Source: Dicyema japonicum (lineage: Eukaryota; Dicyemida; Rhombozoa; Dicyemidae). Taken from it: a stretch of 64,000 nucleotides of DNA. The DNA is taken from the NCBI GenBank assembly GCA_011109175.1, contig RDEW01000040.1, positions 401,718 through 465,717 of the forward strand. Reading direction: 5' to 3'. Shown piece by piece: positions 1-11,760 of this stretch. The notes beneath the pieces were generated by a model. The model worked only from the letters and a program-made list of their open reading frames with translations. It had not been told where the DNA came from and did no database searches. Made by a program: the position numbers and the translations under genes. Numbering within the stretch: the stretch's first letter is position 1; every line of letters begins with the position of its first letter.

Positions 1-1173
1 GTACAATTTCCAAAAGCAAGGATTCTTCCAGTGCACTTTCGAGGCTGCTTTCCTAACTTGGTTTTCGGAATACAACTTCCAGGCTCTCTGTAGAACTTTT
101 TGGATAGCATCGATATTATTTTTCAAAGTTATCCTGTCCCACATGTCCACACATCGTCTGTGCTTCGCCTTCAGAGTATTCCTCTCGCGAATAAGACTCC
201 GAATAGAAGGAGGGCAGGACTGATTCGTTTTCGGAAGGATTTTTGAGTAAACCTTCTTTGCATATAATCGCAGATACATCATAATAGTATTGGATAAATC
301 TTGGTTGAAAACATCCAACTCATTATGTGTAGAAAAGGAATAATTAATCTTCATTAACATACTCTTCGATAAATAATGACGATAATGTTCCCAGTCTACC
401 GACGAGGTATCATAATACAGAAAAATGTCTTCAATAATATCCGGTTCCAGATTTATAGTCATCTCCATAGGGATATGGTCACTCCCTATATCCCAGAGTA
501 ACCTTGGCCTGTCTACATGGTCTAGTAGTTGTGGAGACACTAAGGCCAATCCCAGCATATCACCCCCATAGTGTGAGAAATGGTTAGGTTCTTCGGACGT
601 CAAGACTTCGACTCCAATTTCCCCGACCAAATCTGCCAGTAGTTGACCGTCCCTGTTGTTTCCATAACATCCATAAGTCCTGTTCTTGGCGTTCAGATCT
701 CCTACCAGAATCGACATTGGGTTTCTTTCGAAGAACTCAACAATCTTCACAGAAGACCGGGCCAAGTCCTTAGAATATAGCCCTCCCACGGTTATCCACG
801 GTCCACCACATCGCACGTCGACAGACACGAATTCCGAATCGTCGGCCAATATAATGCAGTCGTTTCGAGTTTGCAATAGTTTATGAAAGAAGATTGAGGT
901 TCCTGTTCCAGCAACTGCTCCATCTTTCCATGGAATGTCCACTGAGTCATATCCTTCCAGAATATAATTCCTTCCTTCTCGAATCTTCGTCTCGTTGACT
1001 ACCAAGACATCTGCCTTGGCAGTCCTCACAAGTAGTGCTAGTTCATCATGCCTTTTCACCAAGGAGCGGGCATTCACCAGCACTAACTTTAGGTTTCTTT
1101 TCAGATTTCTTTTTGGTGGCCTGGGCTCTCCGTGGCCAGGTCCACCATTTCCCGTAAATCCACTCCTATTGCA
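1..1173 (-). CDS. LINE ORF2, AP-endonuclease part, cut by window edge
   Basis: Apurinic-type endonuclease half of a non-LTR retrotransposon polyprotein, which nicks target DNA to prime reverse transcription. The frame is open without a stop from about 1173 down to base 1. Motifs in order: NARSL, VNETK, a GDLNA-type motif (VGDLNAKN), and SDHIPM before the linker, which together give the catalytic N, E, D/N and SDH set. The linker toward the RT domain follows and the RT lies outside the window. There is no early in-frame ATG (the first is near 717), so translation probably depends on ORF1 by frameshift or reinitiation. Jockey/CR1-type by motif style; the exact clade is not certain. This is the best preserved endonuclease frame here and could belong to a recently active copy. 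Confidence 0.8.
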
Positions 1174-1454
1174 TCACTCAATTCTTTCAGTCTTGTTATA
1201 ATTTCATTTAGTTCTTCTTTGATTCTTCGTGGTATCTCTTCTTTGGTTTGCCAAACCGATTTCTTCGGTAGATTAGCTGAAGAGGGCTTGTTAACGCTTG
1301 GACCAATAATTCTTTTTCGTGTTAGTGTCTCAACTTTGTCGTCTATGACGTTCATAGATTTCACATCTGCTTTTTGGATTTGGGGAATGAGCTTTCGCCT
1401 GGCCTCCACAAGCACAGGGCATCCTTCATACCTTGCCCCGTGTTTTGCAGTCAT
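1101..1454 (-). CDS. LINE ORF1, 117-aa basic protein
   Basis: Small ORF directly upstream of, and overlapping by about 70 bp in another frame, the endonuclease ORF. It encodes 117 residues rich in Lys, Arg and Glu; the middle (about 60-105) looks like an amphipathic helix. I see no CCHC knuckle. By position it would be the nucleic-acid-binding ORF1 of the same element, but the sequence alone does not prove that function. The ORF runs to a TGA at 1101-1103. The start chosen is the only ATG giving the full frame. Confidence 0.5.
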   Translation of the reverse strand: MTAKHGARYEGCPVLVEARRKLIPQIQKADVKSMNVIDDKVETLTRKRIIGPSVNKPSSANLPKKSVWQTKEEIPRRIKEELNEIITRLKELSDAIGVDLREMVDLATESPGHQKEI

Positions 1455-1900
1455 AAAACCACTAAAAAGTCAACTACCACTAAAAAGTCATAAAAGCCCA
1501 AATCAACATTATTCCCAGAAAGTGAAGAAGTCTCCATAAAACGCATATTATTATCAACAATCACAAATTTACATTACCAGCAAATTCTTTCCCTTTTTTC
1601 AAACTAATTACCCTTCCCTCCTCCAAATTATTCTTATTTCTTATTATAGGGAGGACAATGATTAACATAGGGATATAAGCTGGATAATTTCCTGCTGATT
1701 GTCAAGAACAATGGGCTACCTCGATTATTGAAAGCACGCGCTCTAGACTCAGTCGTGTTCCTAGAAGTGGGTGGGCTATTCTTTTGGAAGGGTTCAAGTC
1801 TAAGTTTGGAGAGTAAATAACAATGCCTGAGTTCAGAAGACGCCTAAAAACGCCCTCAATTAACATACAATGGACATGATTCGAAGGGGATCTCAGATTC
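1455..1900. other. No gene seen, AT-rich spacer
   Basis: Between the minus-strand LINE 5' end and the next plus-strand LINE I see no coding frame with recognisable similarity and no clear terminal repeat. The first 150 bases downstream of the ORF1 start may be the LINE 5' untranslated region. Confidence 0.4.
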
Positions 1901-1914
1901 TAAGTCAGATATGT

Positions 1915-3944
1915 CTTCGACATTTATTGTGGCAAAGTTGTATGCTCTTGTGAACGTACTTTTATTGAGGAGTTACGGACGAATCAGTCAATTGACTATT
2001 CTTCAAGACTCCGTACGAAGAAAATTCCTTATGTAAAAGTTGATGTGGATATTCTCGAATGCCTGAACAGTGTCATTAATGCTTGGATCAAAGTCAATCT
2101 CCCAACGTTAATTGATCAAATTTCCTCTATTATTTATGCTGGGCAAACTGCCTACCAAACTCTTACTACAAAGAAATTTGAGCCCTCAAAATGGAGGGAG
2201 GATATGACTAAGAAAATTGAACAACGGAGATCATATTCTGTTTTTATTGAAAAGTTTTTTTACGAAGACTCTTTCTACTGACGAGAAGTCTATGGCGTGC
2301 CATGCTTTGTCGCTAGTTGGTTTCAGGAAAAAACAATCCGGAGAAAAAACCAGAATAACGTCTCTTATCCAAGATAAGATTAAAGTCACAAAGAAAAAAA
2401 TATCGGCATTTGAATCGAAAAAAAAATTTTGTATGGACAACCAAATGTTCGAATTGAATAGAAGGTCCTTCTACAGGAACTTGAATTCAGGACAAAATAA
2501 TATAAATACCTCAATTGATAATGAAAAATACGCAGATTTTTGCGAAGAATTATGGAAAAGAAGGAGTCTAAAGTCTAAATACGGAAAGTTTTTATATCGG
2601 AAAAAGAATCACTGGCGTTGAGAATGTTTCTGTTGAATTCTCGAAAAATGTGTTTGAACAAACGATTCAATATTTGCCGAATTGGAAGACCCCAGGTTGA
2701 GATGGGATCTACAATTTCTTCCTTAAGAAATTTACATTGCTGCATGAATTTATATTGAAATGCTTAGGATTGTAAACGGAGAGTACGTCCCTGGAAACTG
2801 GTTTTTAAATGGAATTACGTACTTGATCTCAAAATGCGAAGCCCCACAGTCTCCAAAGGACTTACGCCCAATTACATGCATGTCGTCACTCTATTAACGT
2901 ACGACAAAGTGTATCAATGCCAAGCTAGCGCAATATGTGGAAGCGTTTGGCCTTTTTTCTGAAAACCAGATGGGAACAAGGAAAAGATGTCAGAGTGCTA
3001 AAGAACATCCACTAGTCAATAAATCACTTAATAAAGTAAATGAAGGTGGATTATATGCTGCATGGATTGATGTCAAAATAGCATTTGACTCGGTTGACCA
3101 CAGCTTTTGATGGAAGTCCTTGAAAAATCTTCTGTTTGCGACACTTCTGAGTTGGATATAATATTGATATCGAACATGCAAAAAAAAGGTTTAATGAATC
3201 AAATAAGATTGTAGAGTCTTCATTCCGTATCATTGTGCCACAAGGTGTGAAAAGATGTTGCATGGAGATTATGTAAGAAGACATAACGAAGTCGTGAGGT
3301 GTCTACATTTCCACTTTTGCAGAGAATTTGGTCTCAAAAACGAGAAGAAACTGAAGAATCATTCAGTGCAATCCATTGTAATGAATGACTCAGTTGAAAT
3401 CAGAGTTGACACCTTTATCAAAACGGACATAATTATTGAGCATAACAAGCCAGACTTGTTCGTTTTTGATGAAAGGAGAAACAAAATTATCTTGGTCGAA
3501 GTGGGAATTACATCTTCCAAAATTCTACAGCAGGTGGAATGCGAAAAGCTGAGGAAGTATGACCTTTTTTCCAAAGAGCTGGAGTTAATACACCACACAG
3601 AGGTCAAGATTGTCCCGATTGTACTCGCTTGGGATGGCCTAGTGACTTCACATTCGTGGAAGTATGCCAGATCTTTGAATATAAGTGAAAGAACGTATGC
3701 GTATGTTCAATCGCTGGTAATCAGGAAGAATTTAGAGAGTATGATTGTATCATATAAGAACGAAGTTGACGTTTCGCGGTGTTATGATAAACTTAATAAA
3801 TGGATAAAGGAAATTTACTCTCGGTCTGATTATGAAGAATTTCAAGAGAAGAGTGTGAGCGAAGTAATGTCAATATATATTGAGGAAAAGGAAAAGGACT
3901 GTGACAATTGTTTTTACTCCCATAGTTGCTCGAAAAGGAAATGA
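1915..3944 (+). mobile_element. Degraded R2/R4-type LINE with restriction-like endonuclease
   Basis: A single element read through several frameshifts. 1915-2280 encodes the N-terminal region with a C-x4-C-x-C pattern before TFIEEL. 2280-2620 gives the linker (RSFYRNLNSG style). 2670-2900 gives the RT entry (WKTPG, then LISK and LRPITCMSSLY). 2940-3130 gives RT palm motifs (SENQMG, then AAWIDVKIAFDSVDHS). The C-terminal part is the open frame listed at 3255-3944. This architecture, with a C-terminal PD-(D/E)xK endonuclease rather than an N-terminal AP endonuclease, is that of the R2/R4/NeSL LINE group. Stops and frameshifts in the RT make the copy inactive. Confidence 0.75.
3255..3944 (+). 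CDS. Restriction-like endonuclease domain of R2/R4-type LINE
   Basis: A 229-aa open frame with no internal stop. It begins at the conserved YVRRHNEVVRCLHFHFCREFG segment that follows the CCHC region in this retroelement class. The nuclease core shows NKPDLFVFD, then a hydrophobic strand ending in VEVGIT, matching the PD...(D/E)xx pattern of the restriction-like fold, followed by KLRKYDLF. A C-terminal Cys/His cluster (CDNCFYSHSC) is visible. In life it is the C-terminal domain of the LINE polyprotein and makes the target-site nick; here the upstream RT is broken, so it is a relic that kept its frame. A related fragment lies at 12.5-12.85 kb. Confidence 0.65.
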   Translation: MLHGDYVRRHNEVVRCLHFHFCREFGLKNEKKLKNHSVQSIVMNDSVEIRVDTFIKTDIIIEHNKPDLFVFDERRNKIILVEVGITSSKILQQVECEKLRKYDLFSKELELIHHTEVKIVPIVLAWDGLVTSHSWKYARSLNISERTYAYVQSLVIRKNLESMIVSYKNEVDVSRCYDKLNKWIKEIYSRSDYEEFQEKSVSEVMSIYIEEKEKDCDNCFYSHSCSKRK

Positions 3945-4025
3945 ATTGGATAGAGAACATTTTAATTAGAATTAACCTTTTAAGATAGTAAAATAATAAT
4001 TTATAAATTAATTGTTTTTCTTGTC

Positions 4026-4616
4026 TTGTGCAGATGCCTTTTTCAACAAAACGTAAAGTTGATACCGAATGCAGATCGTTCCAAAAAGTGGCAACTTCAA
4101 TATTTCTTTGCCGATTTAAATCGGAAACCTAGTTTTTTGGTCTGTAGACAAGAAATTTCAGTTGTCAAAGAATATAACATTCGACGACATTACAAAACCC
4201 ACCATGATCAAGAATAACTTGATGGGGAAATGAGAAAAGATAAGTACGATGCATTGCTTGCATGTTTGCGGAATCAACAATCTTCTTTTGCCAAATTTCG
4301 AGATGATAGTGAGGCAGCTGTCAAGCTAGCTACGTTATTTCTCGGGAAATAGCGTTAGCATCAAAACCTTATACTGATGGTGATTTTATAAAAACATGTA
4401 TTATGAAAGCTACTGATTACATATCTGTCCATGTTTAAAAGTACATATCTTTGTGAACAACTGATATCTTCAATGAACATAAACAAAACAAGATTTCGTT
4501 CATGGCTCACACACACTCATCTAAGTGAAATTCCACGATTAACGCTAACTCAGGATATTACACCAAATATTGACGCTATTATGGAAGACCTTAGAGAGCT
4601 TGACACTGGAGTATAG
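4026..4616 (+). pseudogene. Internally deleted hAT transposase (ZBED/GTF2IRD2-like)
   Basis: 4026-4215 encodes the BED-like zinc finger end (KWQLQYFFAD, FLVC, then EYNIRRHYKTHH). 4215-4420 continues in shifted frames with the usual hAT segments (a KYDALLACLRNQQ-like stretch, AVKLA, PYTDGDFIK). At about 4430 the sequence jumps to the extreme C-terminus (MFKSTYLCEQLISSMNINKTRFRSWLT), so the whole DDE catalytic centre and insertion domain are missing. This is the classic internally deleted, non-autonomous form. A fragment of the missing middle from the same kind of transposase lies at 22365-22560 on the minus strand. Confidence 0.75.
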
Positions 4617-4760
4617 GAGGCAGAGCCCTGAGATGCCATGTGGGCAGAGGGTTCAATTGGACAAGGCGCTCTCGGAGTTGTTTCAGCAACCAGAATCGAA
4701 CCTGCCTGAGGAGGCTGGCAAACAGGCAGGCGAGGAAGGTTGTTGATTATTAAATATATT
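4617..4760 (+). other. G+C-richer segment of unknown nature
   Basis: The 140 bp after the deleted hAT element are clearly richer in G and C than the surroundings. They carry a short ORF (MPCGQRVQLDKALSELFQQ start) ending in TGA at about 4745. On the minus strand a stretch matches a pol III B box (GGTTCGATTC) but no convincing A box or tRNA fold goes with it. I assign no function. Confidence 0.3.
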
Positions 4761-4839
4761 AACTTTTTTATTGTTTGTTAAATAAAGTGGGTTAAAAAGT
4801 AAATTAAGTTAGTTTATTTTTAAAGTGGTAAACCTTTGT

Positions 4840-6188
4840 TCTTTAAAATTTTTAAAATTACCATGCTCGTTTTTGTTCGTGTATGATTCTTCCTTCTACT
4901 TTAAAAATTCGTCAATATAAAAGTAAACATTTGGCATTTGGATTTATAAAAAATTCTTTTGAAAATAGACTATATTGCTTACTGTGTAATAAGTCATTAT
5001 CAAATAATGCAATGAAACCGTCCAAATTGTTGGATCATCTTAGGAGAAAACATTCGGATAAAAAAGATAAACCATTAGAGTATTTTGAAGAATTAAAAAA
5101 TTCTTTTCGTAAACAAAAAACGATTGACACTGTTTTTACAAATAGTATTGAAAGAAACAATAGTTGTTGTTATTTTAAATTATATTTGGGACGACTAATT
5201 GCATCCTATAAAATTTCAATGATTATTGCCAAAAATGAGAGTTCCCATGTTTCTGCGGAATATCTCATCAAACCATCTATATCAGTGATTCCATCAGATC
5301 TGATGGGTTTAAATCCCGACGAAATATTAAAGGATCCACGAAATGTCAGATAATGTTGAACATATTTCATGTGAAAGGCTTAAAAATACTATTTTTTCCC
5401 TTCAAATTGTCGAAAGTCATATATGTGACAACCAATCAATTCTAATGGGATATGTCAGGTTAATCTTATTAGAAGCTTACGATATAGACATTTTCACGAT
5501 CATGCTCTTCTTACAGAAGATTTATTATTCGTCAAATATTTGGAAACTGATACGACTGGATTTTCTATTTTTACCGTAGTCAAATTATTTTTGGATGACA
5601 AGAAGATTCCATATAAAAATTTGGTTTTCATATGAAAATTTGTATATAAGAAAAATATTAAAGAGGAATTAATTATGTTAAAATTCAATCCAGAATTAAA
5701 ACTATATATAATGATTCACAATCACCCGTTATTTTTTGAAAGAGAGTTATCCAAAATTGTGGACAGAAATAGCACAATTGCTACTCTATTTTCCGACATC
5801 ATACTGTGTTGAATGCGGATTTAGCATTCTACATCGAATTGTAAATAAAGAACGAAACAAATTGGATGTGTCCATTAAAGGAGATATCCGGTTAAAAATA
5901 ACACAGAGAGCCAGATATCGAATCTTTGGTCAAAAAACATCAGTCACAGAGATCCCATTGGTATTTAATTCTTTTTTTTATTATAGATTTATGCTAAAAT
6001 ACAAACTTAACATCGAGTACTTTTTTTGTTTGATTTGATTATTAACAATCAATTCATTTTAGATAGTTAACTAATTTTACTTAGAATTGTCTGTTCTAAA
6101 TAAAAAAGTTTTAAGGGGTCGATTAAATTTTAGGTGGGTCGAAAAAAAGTCAAGGGGTCGACGAGTAAAAAAAGGTTGAGAACCCCTG
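4840..6188 (+). mobile_element. hAT element relic (ZBED/FAM200-like), 3' terminal repeat at 6188
   Basis: Reads as a BED-finger hAT transposase: start near 4883, LYCLLCNKS and LLDHLRRKHSDKK (zinc finger), then ASYKI, SSHVSAEYLIKPS and SDLMGLNPDEI. After about 5630 it jumps to the C-terminal dimerisation region (KESYPKLWTEIAQLLL, YCVECGFSILHRIVNKERN). The middle, present in the copy at 61.8-64 kb, is deleted. The 3' end is the sequence GGTTGAGAACCCCTG at 6174-6188, the reverse complement of the terminus at 61798. The 5' terminal repeat was not found. Confidence 0.75.
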
Positions 6189-6270
6189 GTCTATAACATG
6201 AGTTTGAAGTTGATCTGTTAGACAGTCTGTCGCATAAGGATCACGGTTCCTGTCGATTCTCTTTCAACAA

Positions 6271-7040
6271 TTAACAATACATGCCGCATCTATTTTCAAG
6301 TTTTTCTCCAATTAAACTGCAGCATAGAAGAACAGTGAGTCTTTCTTTTCCTTGTTTATAGCCAAAACACTGTTCGTCTTTTTTGACAAATGATTTTTGG
6401 GGAGTTCTTTTTATAAAAAGCGCGGTTTCATCGCAATTAAATACATTTTGAGGTCCATATTTTAATACTTTCTCGTCAAATTTTTCAAAATAATCTTTAG
6501 CGTGAGATAAATCGCATGAAGTTTTTTCTCCACATATTGACTTGAATTGTAGCTCATGTCGCAATTTAAATCTATCAAGCCACCCATTGGAGGCTTTAAA
6601 AGAAGTAAATCCAATTTTTGAAGCTGTAACTTGGCGATTTTTTTCTAAGTAGGGCCTTAAATCGGAATTTTATCCACTCGAAGTTTTTGAAATACTTCAA
6701 TGACTTGATCATCAAATTTTTTTATCGACTTTAAATGCCTCATAAAACTCAGACTAGTATTGTCGCGGTGTAAGAAAGGTACAATATTTCGTTTGATTCT
6801 TGAAATAGTTCCTTTACTTGTCTTGTACTTTGTGATTAAATCCTTTCAGATAAATTGTTCCTCATAATTTCTTTAGCAATTTTCAATTTAGTTTCGTAAT
6901 CCGTAAGAAAGGTACAATATTTCGTTTGATTCTTGAAATAGTTTCTTTACTTGTCTTGTACTTTGTGATTAAATCCTTTCAGATAAATTGTTCCTCATAA
7001 TTTCTTTAGCAATTTTCAATTTAGTTTCGTAATCCGTGAC
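6271..7040 (-). pseudogene. pogo/Tigger-type DDE transposase relic
   Basis: On the minus strand 6680-6271 encodes SNGWLDRFKLRHELQFKSICGEK followed by the DDE_1 core start (VFNCDETALF, GYKQGKERLTVL), typical of CENP-B/pogo-like transposases. Upstream, 7040-6770 carries the N-terminal helix-turn-helix (KLKIAKEIMRNNLS, TISRIKRNI) in a 133-bp unit present twice in tandem. Frameshifts and stops separate the parts. The C-terminal DDE residues and the terminal repeats are not visible. Confidence 0.7.
6770..7035. repeat. 133-bp tandem duplication, two copies
   Basis: The stretch beginning GTAAGAAAGGTACAATATTT at 6770 is repeated nearly identically from 6903. The period is 133 bp, covering the transposase helix-turn-helix region. 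High identity suggests a recent slippage or unequal exchange. Confidence 0.85.
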
Positions 7041-7244
7041 CACAGCAAAATTGAAAATAAAACAAAAAAATAATTAATTTATTATAATTTTATTATCGTA
7101 AAAATTGTTAATAAATGATTTTACGATGCCCCAAAATTTCCATAATTTTTATTGATTTTTCATTTTATTCTGCCAAAGTGTTGATTTGAAAAAAGGTGCC
7201 CCAAAATCCGAGGGTGCTCCACCCCAGGGTCTGCCCCATTTTGG

Positions 7245-7350
7245 GGTCGGACTGTATTGCAAAGTTTATGGGGAATATGGAAAAGTGGTGCTCACCCGGT
7301 CCTGATGAACGTATACAAACAGTAAATCGAGCCAGTTTTCTCATATGCAT
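7245..7350 (+). repeat. SINE-like head, solitary copy
   Basis: Near-identical to 11378-11478 (TGCAAAGTTTATGGG, then CACCCGGTCCTGATGAACG and GTTTTCTCA). Here it lacks the LINE-derived tail that follows it in the other copy. Nature unknown; it could be the head of a SINE or part of a longer LINE. Confidence 0.5.
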
Positions 7351-7359
7351 TATTTTTTT

Positions 7360-7800
7360 AATGGTAAACCTATATTTAAATAAATTTTTAAACAATAAAG
7401 TAGTTACGTTTTTTAATGGGGATGTTGGTTATGTGCAAGACAAAAAACTCGTTTTTTAGCTAACTATTAGCTGGAGATGTATCTTGTTATCTATTAATGC
7501 GTAGATTATTATTTTTAGACAATTTAGCTTTGTTCTGTAAGTAACGATTTATCAGACTGTGACATTTAATAATGAATATTTAAATTTTTATAATTATTAT
7601 TTAGTAATTAGTAGTTGTTGAAGAAAATTCCTTATTGCTACCAATAGTACGTCGATTTCGGTGTTCTTGTGTCTCTACATAAATTCTCTGAAATAGACGA
7701 TTTTTGGCCGATCCCGAGAGGCAAATTAATTGTTAAATAATCTATTCTAGTTAAAACTTACAATCTAAATTTCTAAATTTTTGATTTAAACAAGCGATTC
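7360..7800. other. No gene seen, AT-rich
   Basis: Only short AT-rich ORFs without recognisable similarity; no terminal repeats noticed. Confidence 0.4.
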
Positions 7801-7810
7801 GAGAGGAAGG

Positions 7811-8842
7811 ATGCAGTTGAGGAGAATTACGGAGAGTTTAGACTTATACTATAGACTCCGAATGCACCACTACGGGCTTGGCTTTGCTATACATCAATGT
7901 CTTGATGGGAGAATCCACAGACTGTGGAGGGTGAATGACAGAATAGCAGTACTCCAGATTAAGAGTGGGAGGACTGATAATTCCTTTATGTCCATAATTA
8001 ATGTCTACTCGCCCACAATGGCGAGAGTTTCTACAAATTCCTATAAACTTGATCTGTTTTATATGTCACTAACGGATACCATCTCTGATCTCAAAGGCTC
8101 GTTTATGACCTTTCTGTGTGGTGATTGGAATGCTAAAGTGGGACACTGTCCATGGAGAGAACCCTGTATGGGTAGACATGCCAGGGGGAGGAGGAATATG
8201 TCAGGAGAATCGCTCGTGCAATTTTGTAACATGTTTGACTACTTCATTTGTAATTCTGCATTCGACCAGAATGCGAGGCATAAGACTACGTGGACTGGAC
8301 TCAGAAAGGATGGAAATGGTGACTATGTCCGGATATACAACCAGATTGATTATGTTATGTGTGAAAGATCTCTTCGTGCTTTACTAACAGACTCCCGCAG
8401 CTATGGAGGCACCATTACTTATAGTGATCATAAACTGCTGGTTGCACGTTTCAGAATGAAAAGATATTTCGGAATAGATGGAGCTAGAAAGAATAGAGCT
8501 TATCTGGATCGTTTTATTGTGGAAAAATTGTGAAGATTATTGGCTATTTTATGACATTATTGAATCAAGAAGGAGACTGTTTTGGCACGTGCTTAGAATG
8601 GACATAAACGCCCCTGCAAATATAATAATGGACAATTACTTTATCAATGAGAACAAACCATCGTTCAGAAGAGAACCCAGAATCACTCTACCCTTGACTC
8701 TGAACAAGGATCTTAATGGAATTAAAAGAAAACTTAAATCTGCAGAAGACCTAGAAGATCTAAGGACAGATGCGCAAAGCAGAGGGCTATGGAGACGCCT
8801 AGTGAAGCAGATTTTGAAACGTGTGGCTCAAACGGGACCTTA
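7811..8842 (+). mobile_element. Internally deleted RTE/BovB-type LINE
   Basis: 7811-8530 is an open frame for most of an AP-type endonuclease of the RTE/BovB kind (often annotated as craniofacial development protein 2-like): YGLGFAIHQ, VNDRIAVLQI, FLCGDWNAKVG, HKTTWTGLRKDG, YNQIDYVMC, SDHKLLVARF. At about 8530 the frame passes directly into the extreme C-terminus (RRLFWHVLRMD, then a decayed RGRPRTT-like motif near 8670). The entire reverse transcriptase is missing, so this is a non-autonomous deletion derivative. The N-terminus before YYRLRMHHYG is degenerate. Confidence 0.8.
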
Positions 8843-8894
8843 GTTAATATAACGTTCTTTGGTACTGTGAAAGTGCTTTTAATAATAATAATTC

Positions 8895-9098
8895 GATAGG
8901 TTTGACCTTTTTGAACAATGTAATGGCGAAGGCATATTTTGGAAATGTGTGCGCTATTATAAAATTAAATGTCAGCCAAATTACTCACTAAAAAAGACGT
9001 CATCTTTAAAAAAAGTCAATAAACACAATCTGGCTGGTGATGCTGCTTATGTTGAATCTAAAAGAATTACTAATGAGAAGGGAAACCGCAAAAGGTAA
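8895..9098 (+). pseudogene. FLYWCH-type zinc finger fragment
   Basis: A 67-codon frame reads DRFDLFEQCNGEGIFWKCV, then YYKIKCQPN and NKHNLAGDA. The W-x-C...C...H-x-H-like spacing is that of a FLYWCH finger, a domain often carried by MULE-like DNA transposons and also by host proteins. Only one finger is visible. The ORF downstream (9166-9366, 66 aa) could belong to the same relic but I do not recognise it. Confidence 0.45.
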
Positions 9099-9099
9099 A

Positions 9100-9600
9100 T
9101 TTTCTGAAAAATATCAAAAAAGCATTTTTTGTATTTTTACCTATAAAATTTAAACAAAATTAAAAATGTCTATAAAAATTTTTTGTTATAGAATAAATCA
9201 AATATTGATAGATACTATTGATTTAGAGTTGCGATCCTTAGAAAGAATTTTTAATAATAGTGAAATTGCTCGTTCGACTAAGATTCGCATGTCACTTTTT
9301 TTTGAAGACGTTTGGTACATTGCAGCCTTAGATAATAAATTGGGTTACGGAGGTTCAATGGATTAGTATAGATCGATTTATCAACCCTTTAAATGTCGAA
9401 TATTTCTGAAAAAAAAATTTACTAATTTTTTAAGTTCTAGTTATTTTAACAGAAGCAATTAGATGACAAAGCAAATTCATCTTTTATTCAAAGAAAATGG
9501 ACAAATAATTAAACTCATATTACGTGATTATTATTATAAATCCATTATGCTTTCAACCACAATTGCTAAACTATTAATATTCATTTTAATATAAAAATAG
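9100..9600. other. AT-rich, one unrecognised 66-aa ORF
   Basis: 9166-9366 (+) encodes MSIKIFCYRINQILI... with no known motif. The remainder is AT-rich and probably includes the cathepsin promoter. I see no defined element. Confidence 0.35.
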
Positions 9601-9620
9601 AAATATTCGAATCTGTTTGA

Positions 9621-10774
<1,154 letters not shown>

Positions 10775-10789
10775 TAACTTAATTAACCA

Positions 10790-10929
10790 TTAACAACTCT
10801 AATATACTAAAACATAATTTATGAAATACATTATATAAACCACGTGATAACCATGTATTCCACGTGTCATGGAACTATTTTCTTACAAAACATCATAGTT
10901 GTTATTATATTATACGCATTTACGCTATG
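10790..10929. other. Cathepsin 3' flank
   Basis: AT-rich with several CACGTG-type words; no gene seen. Confidence 0.3.
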
Positions 10930-11160
10930 TCATAGGACGTGACAAAGATCAAGAAGTAAGATTAGCCGCCGGGAAGTGAGATTAGCCTGAGCTCTCAGTG
11001 TTGGTATTCTATCCCGTTGGTTAATTTTGTTTCTTGAAGACATCCGAAGATACTTTGTATCTTGAGAGGTCCTCACAAAGTTTTTTTTCGAGGTACTTGA
11101 AAGCCCCTTGACATTGAATGTCGAAAGGTAGATGTCTAGTCCATGAATTCTGTGTTTTCC
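10930..11160 (-). pseudogene. RTE-type endonuclease N-terminal fragment
   Basis: Minus-strand frames give LSTFNVKGLSS, then after a frameshift KKLCEDLSRYKVSSDVFKKQN. This corresponds to the FNVRGL...LC.DL.RY.V...LQET opening of RTE/BovB endonucleases. Only this opening is present, so it is a short degenerate insertion next to the cathepsin gene. Confidence 0.5.
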
Positions 11161-11377
11161 AGACATAATGTTTAAGAACCACGTCACCTGCGCAACCAAA
11201 AAAATTATATGAAATTTAACCTCTTTTCTGTTGGCTGTCCTAAATTATTTTCATTTTAACATAAATTTATTTTAGTAATTTATTAAACCAAAATTATTGC
11301 TTTTTGTGAAAATGATCGTTAATGTTTGACACCATACGTAGAAACAATCTATTGAAATGCGAGAAGAAACTGAATAT

Positions 11378-11760
11378 ATTGCAAAGTTTATGGGAAATAT
11401 GGAAGAGTGGTACTCACCCGGTCCTGATGAACGTATACAAACAGTACATCGAGTCAGTTTTCTCAAATGCATGCGCCTCGTGAGGACCGTCTATATCATG
11501 GACAAATATAAGGAAAATCGAAGAATTCCAAAAGAGTACTTACAGATTCACGGAGCGTTGGGTTTGTGAAGATCACCGAACCGGACCGACCCCTCTGGAG
11601 GCCCTTATGAGACTAGACTCCAGATCACGGGAAGGTGGACCTGAAAAATTAGCCAGCCGTCCAGTACGTTCATTCGCGGACACGAGTGAAGAACACCGGG
11701 GAAAGATGAGGTCACTGTTAGAATGCATCCTTATCACGTGATAATTAGTTTGGTTTACCA
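11378..11760 (+). repeat. SINE-like composite: unknown head plus LINE 3' tail
   Basis: Bases 11378-11478 match the head at 7245. After the ATGCATGCGC word the sequence continues as the 3' coding end of a LINE (TERW, a GPTPLEALMRLDSRSREG-like stretch, then EHRGKMRSLLECI) and ends in a short AT-rich tail with TAAATGCATAA. The same head-tail junction recurs at 36180-36545, so this is a repeated composite unit rather than a chance hybrid. Confidence 0.5.

Noticed and set aside
1132-1539. 135-aa plus-strand ORF
   Set aside because: Antisense shadow of LINE ORF1, which has the better context.
4680-4720. Minus-strand tRNA or SINE from a B-box-like GGTTCGATTC
   Set aside because: No A box at the right distance and no cloverleaf.
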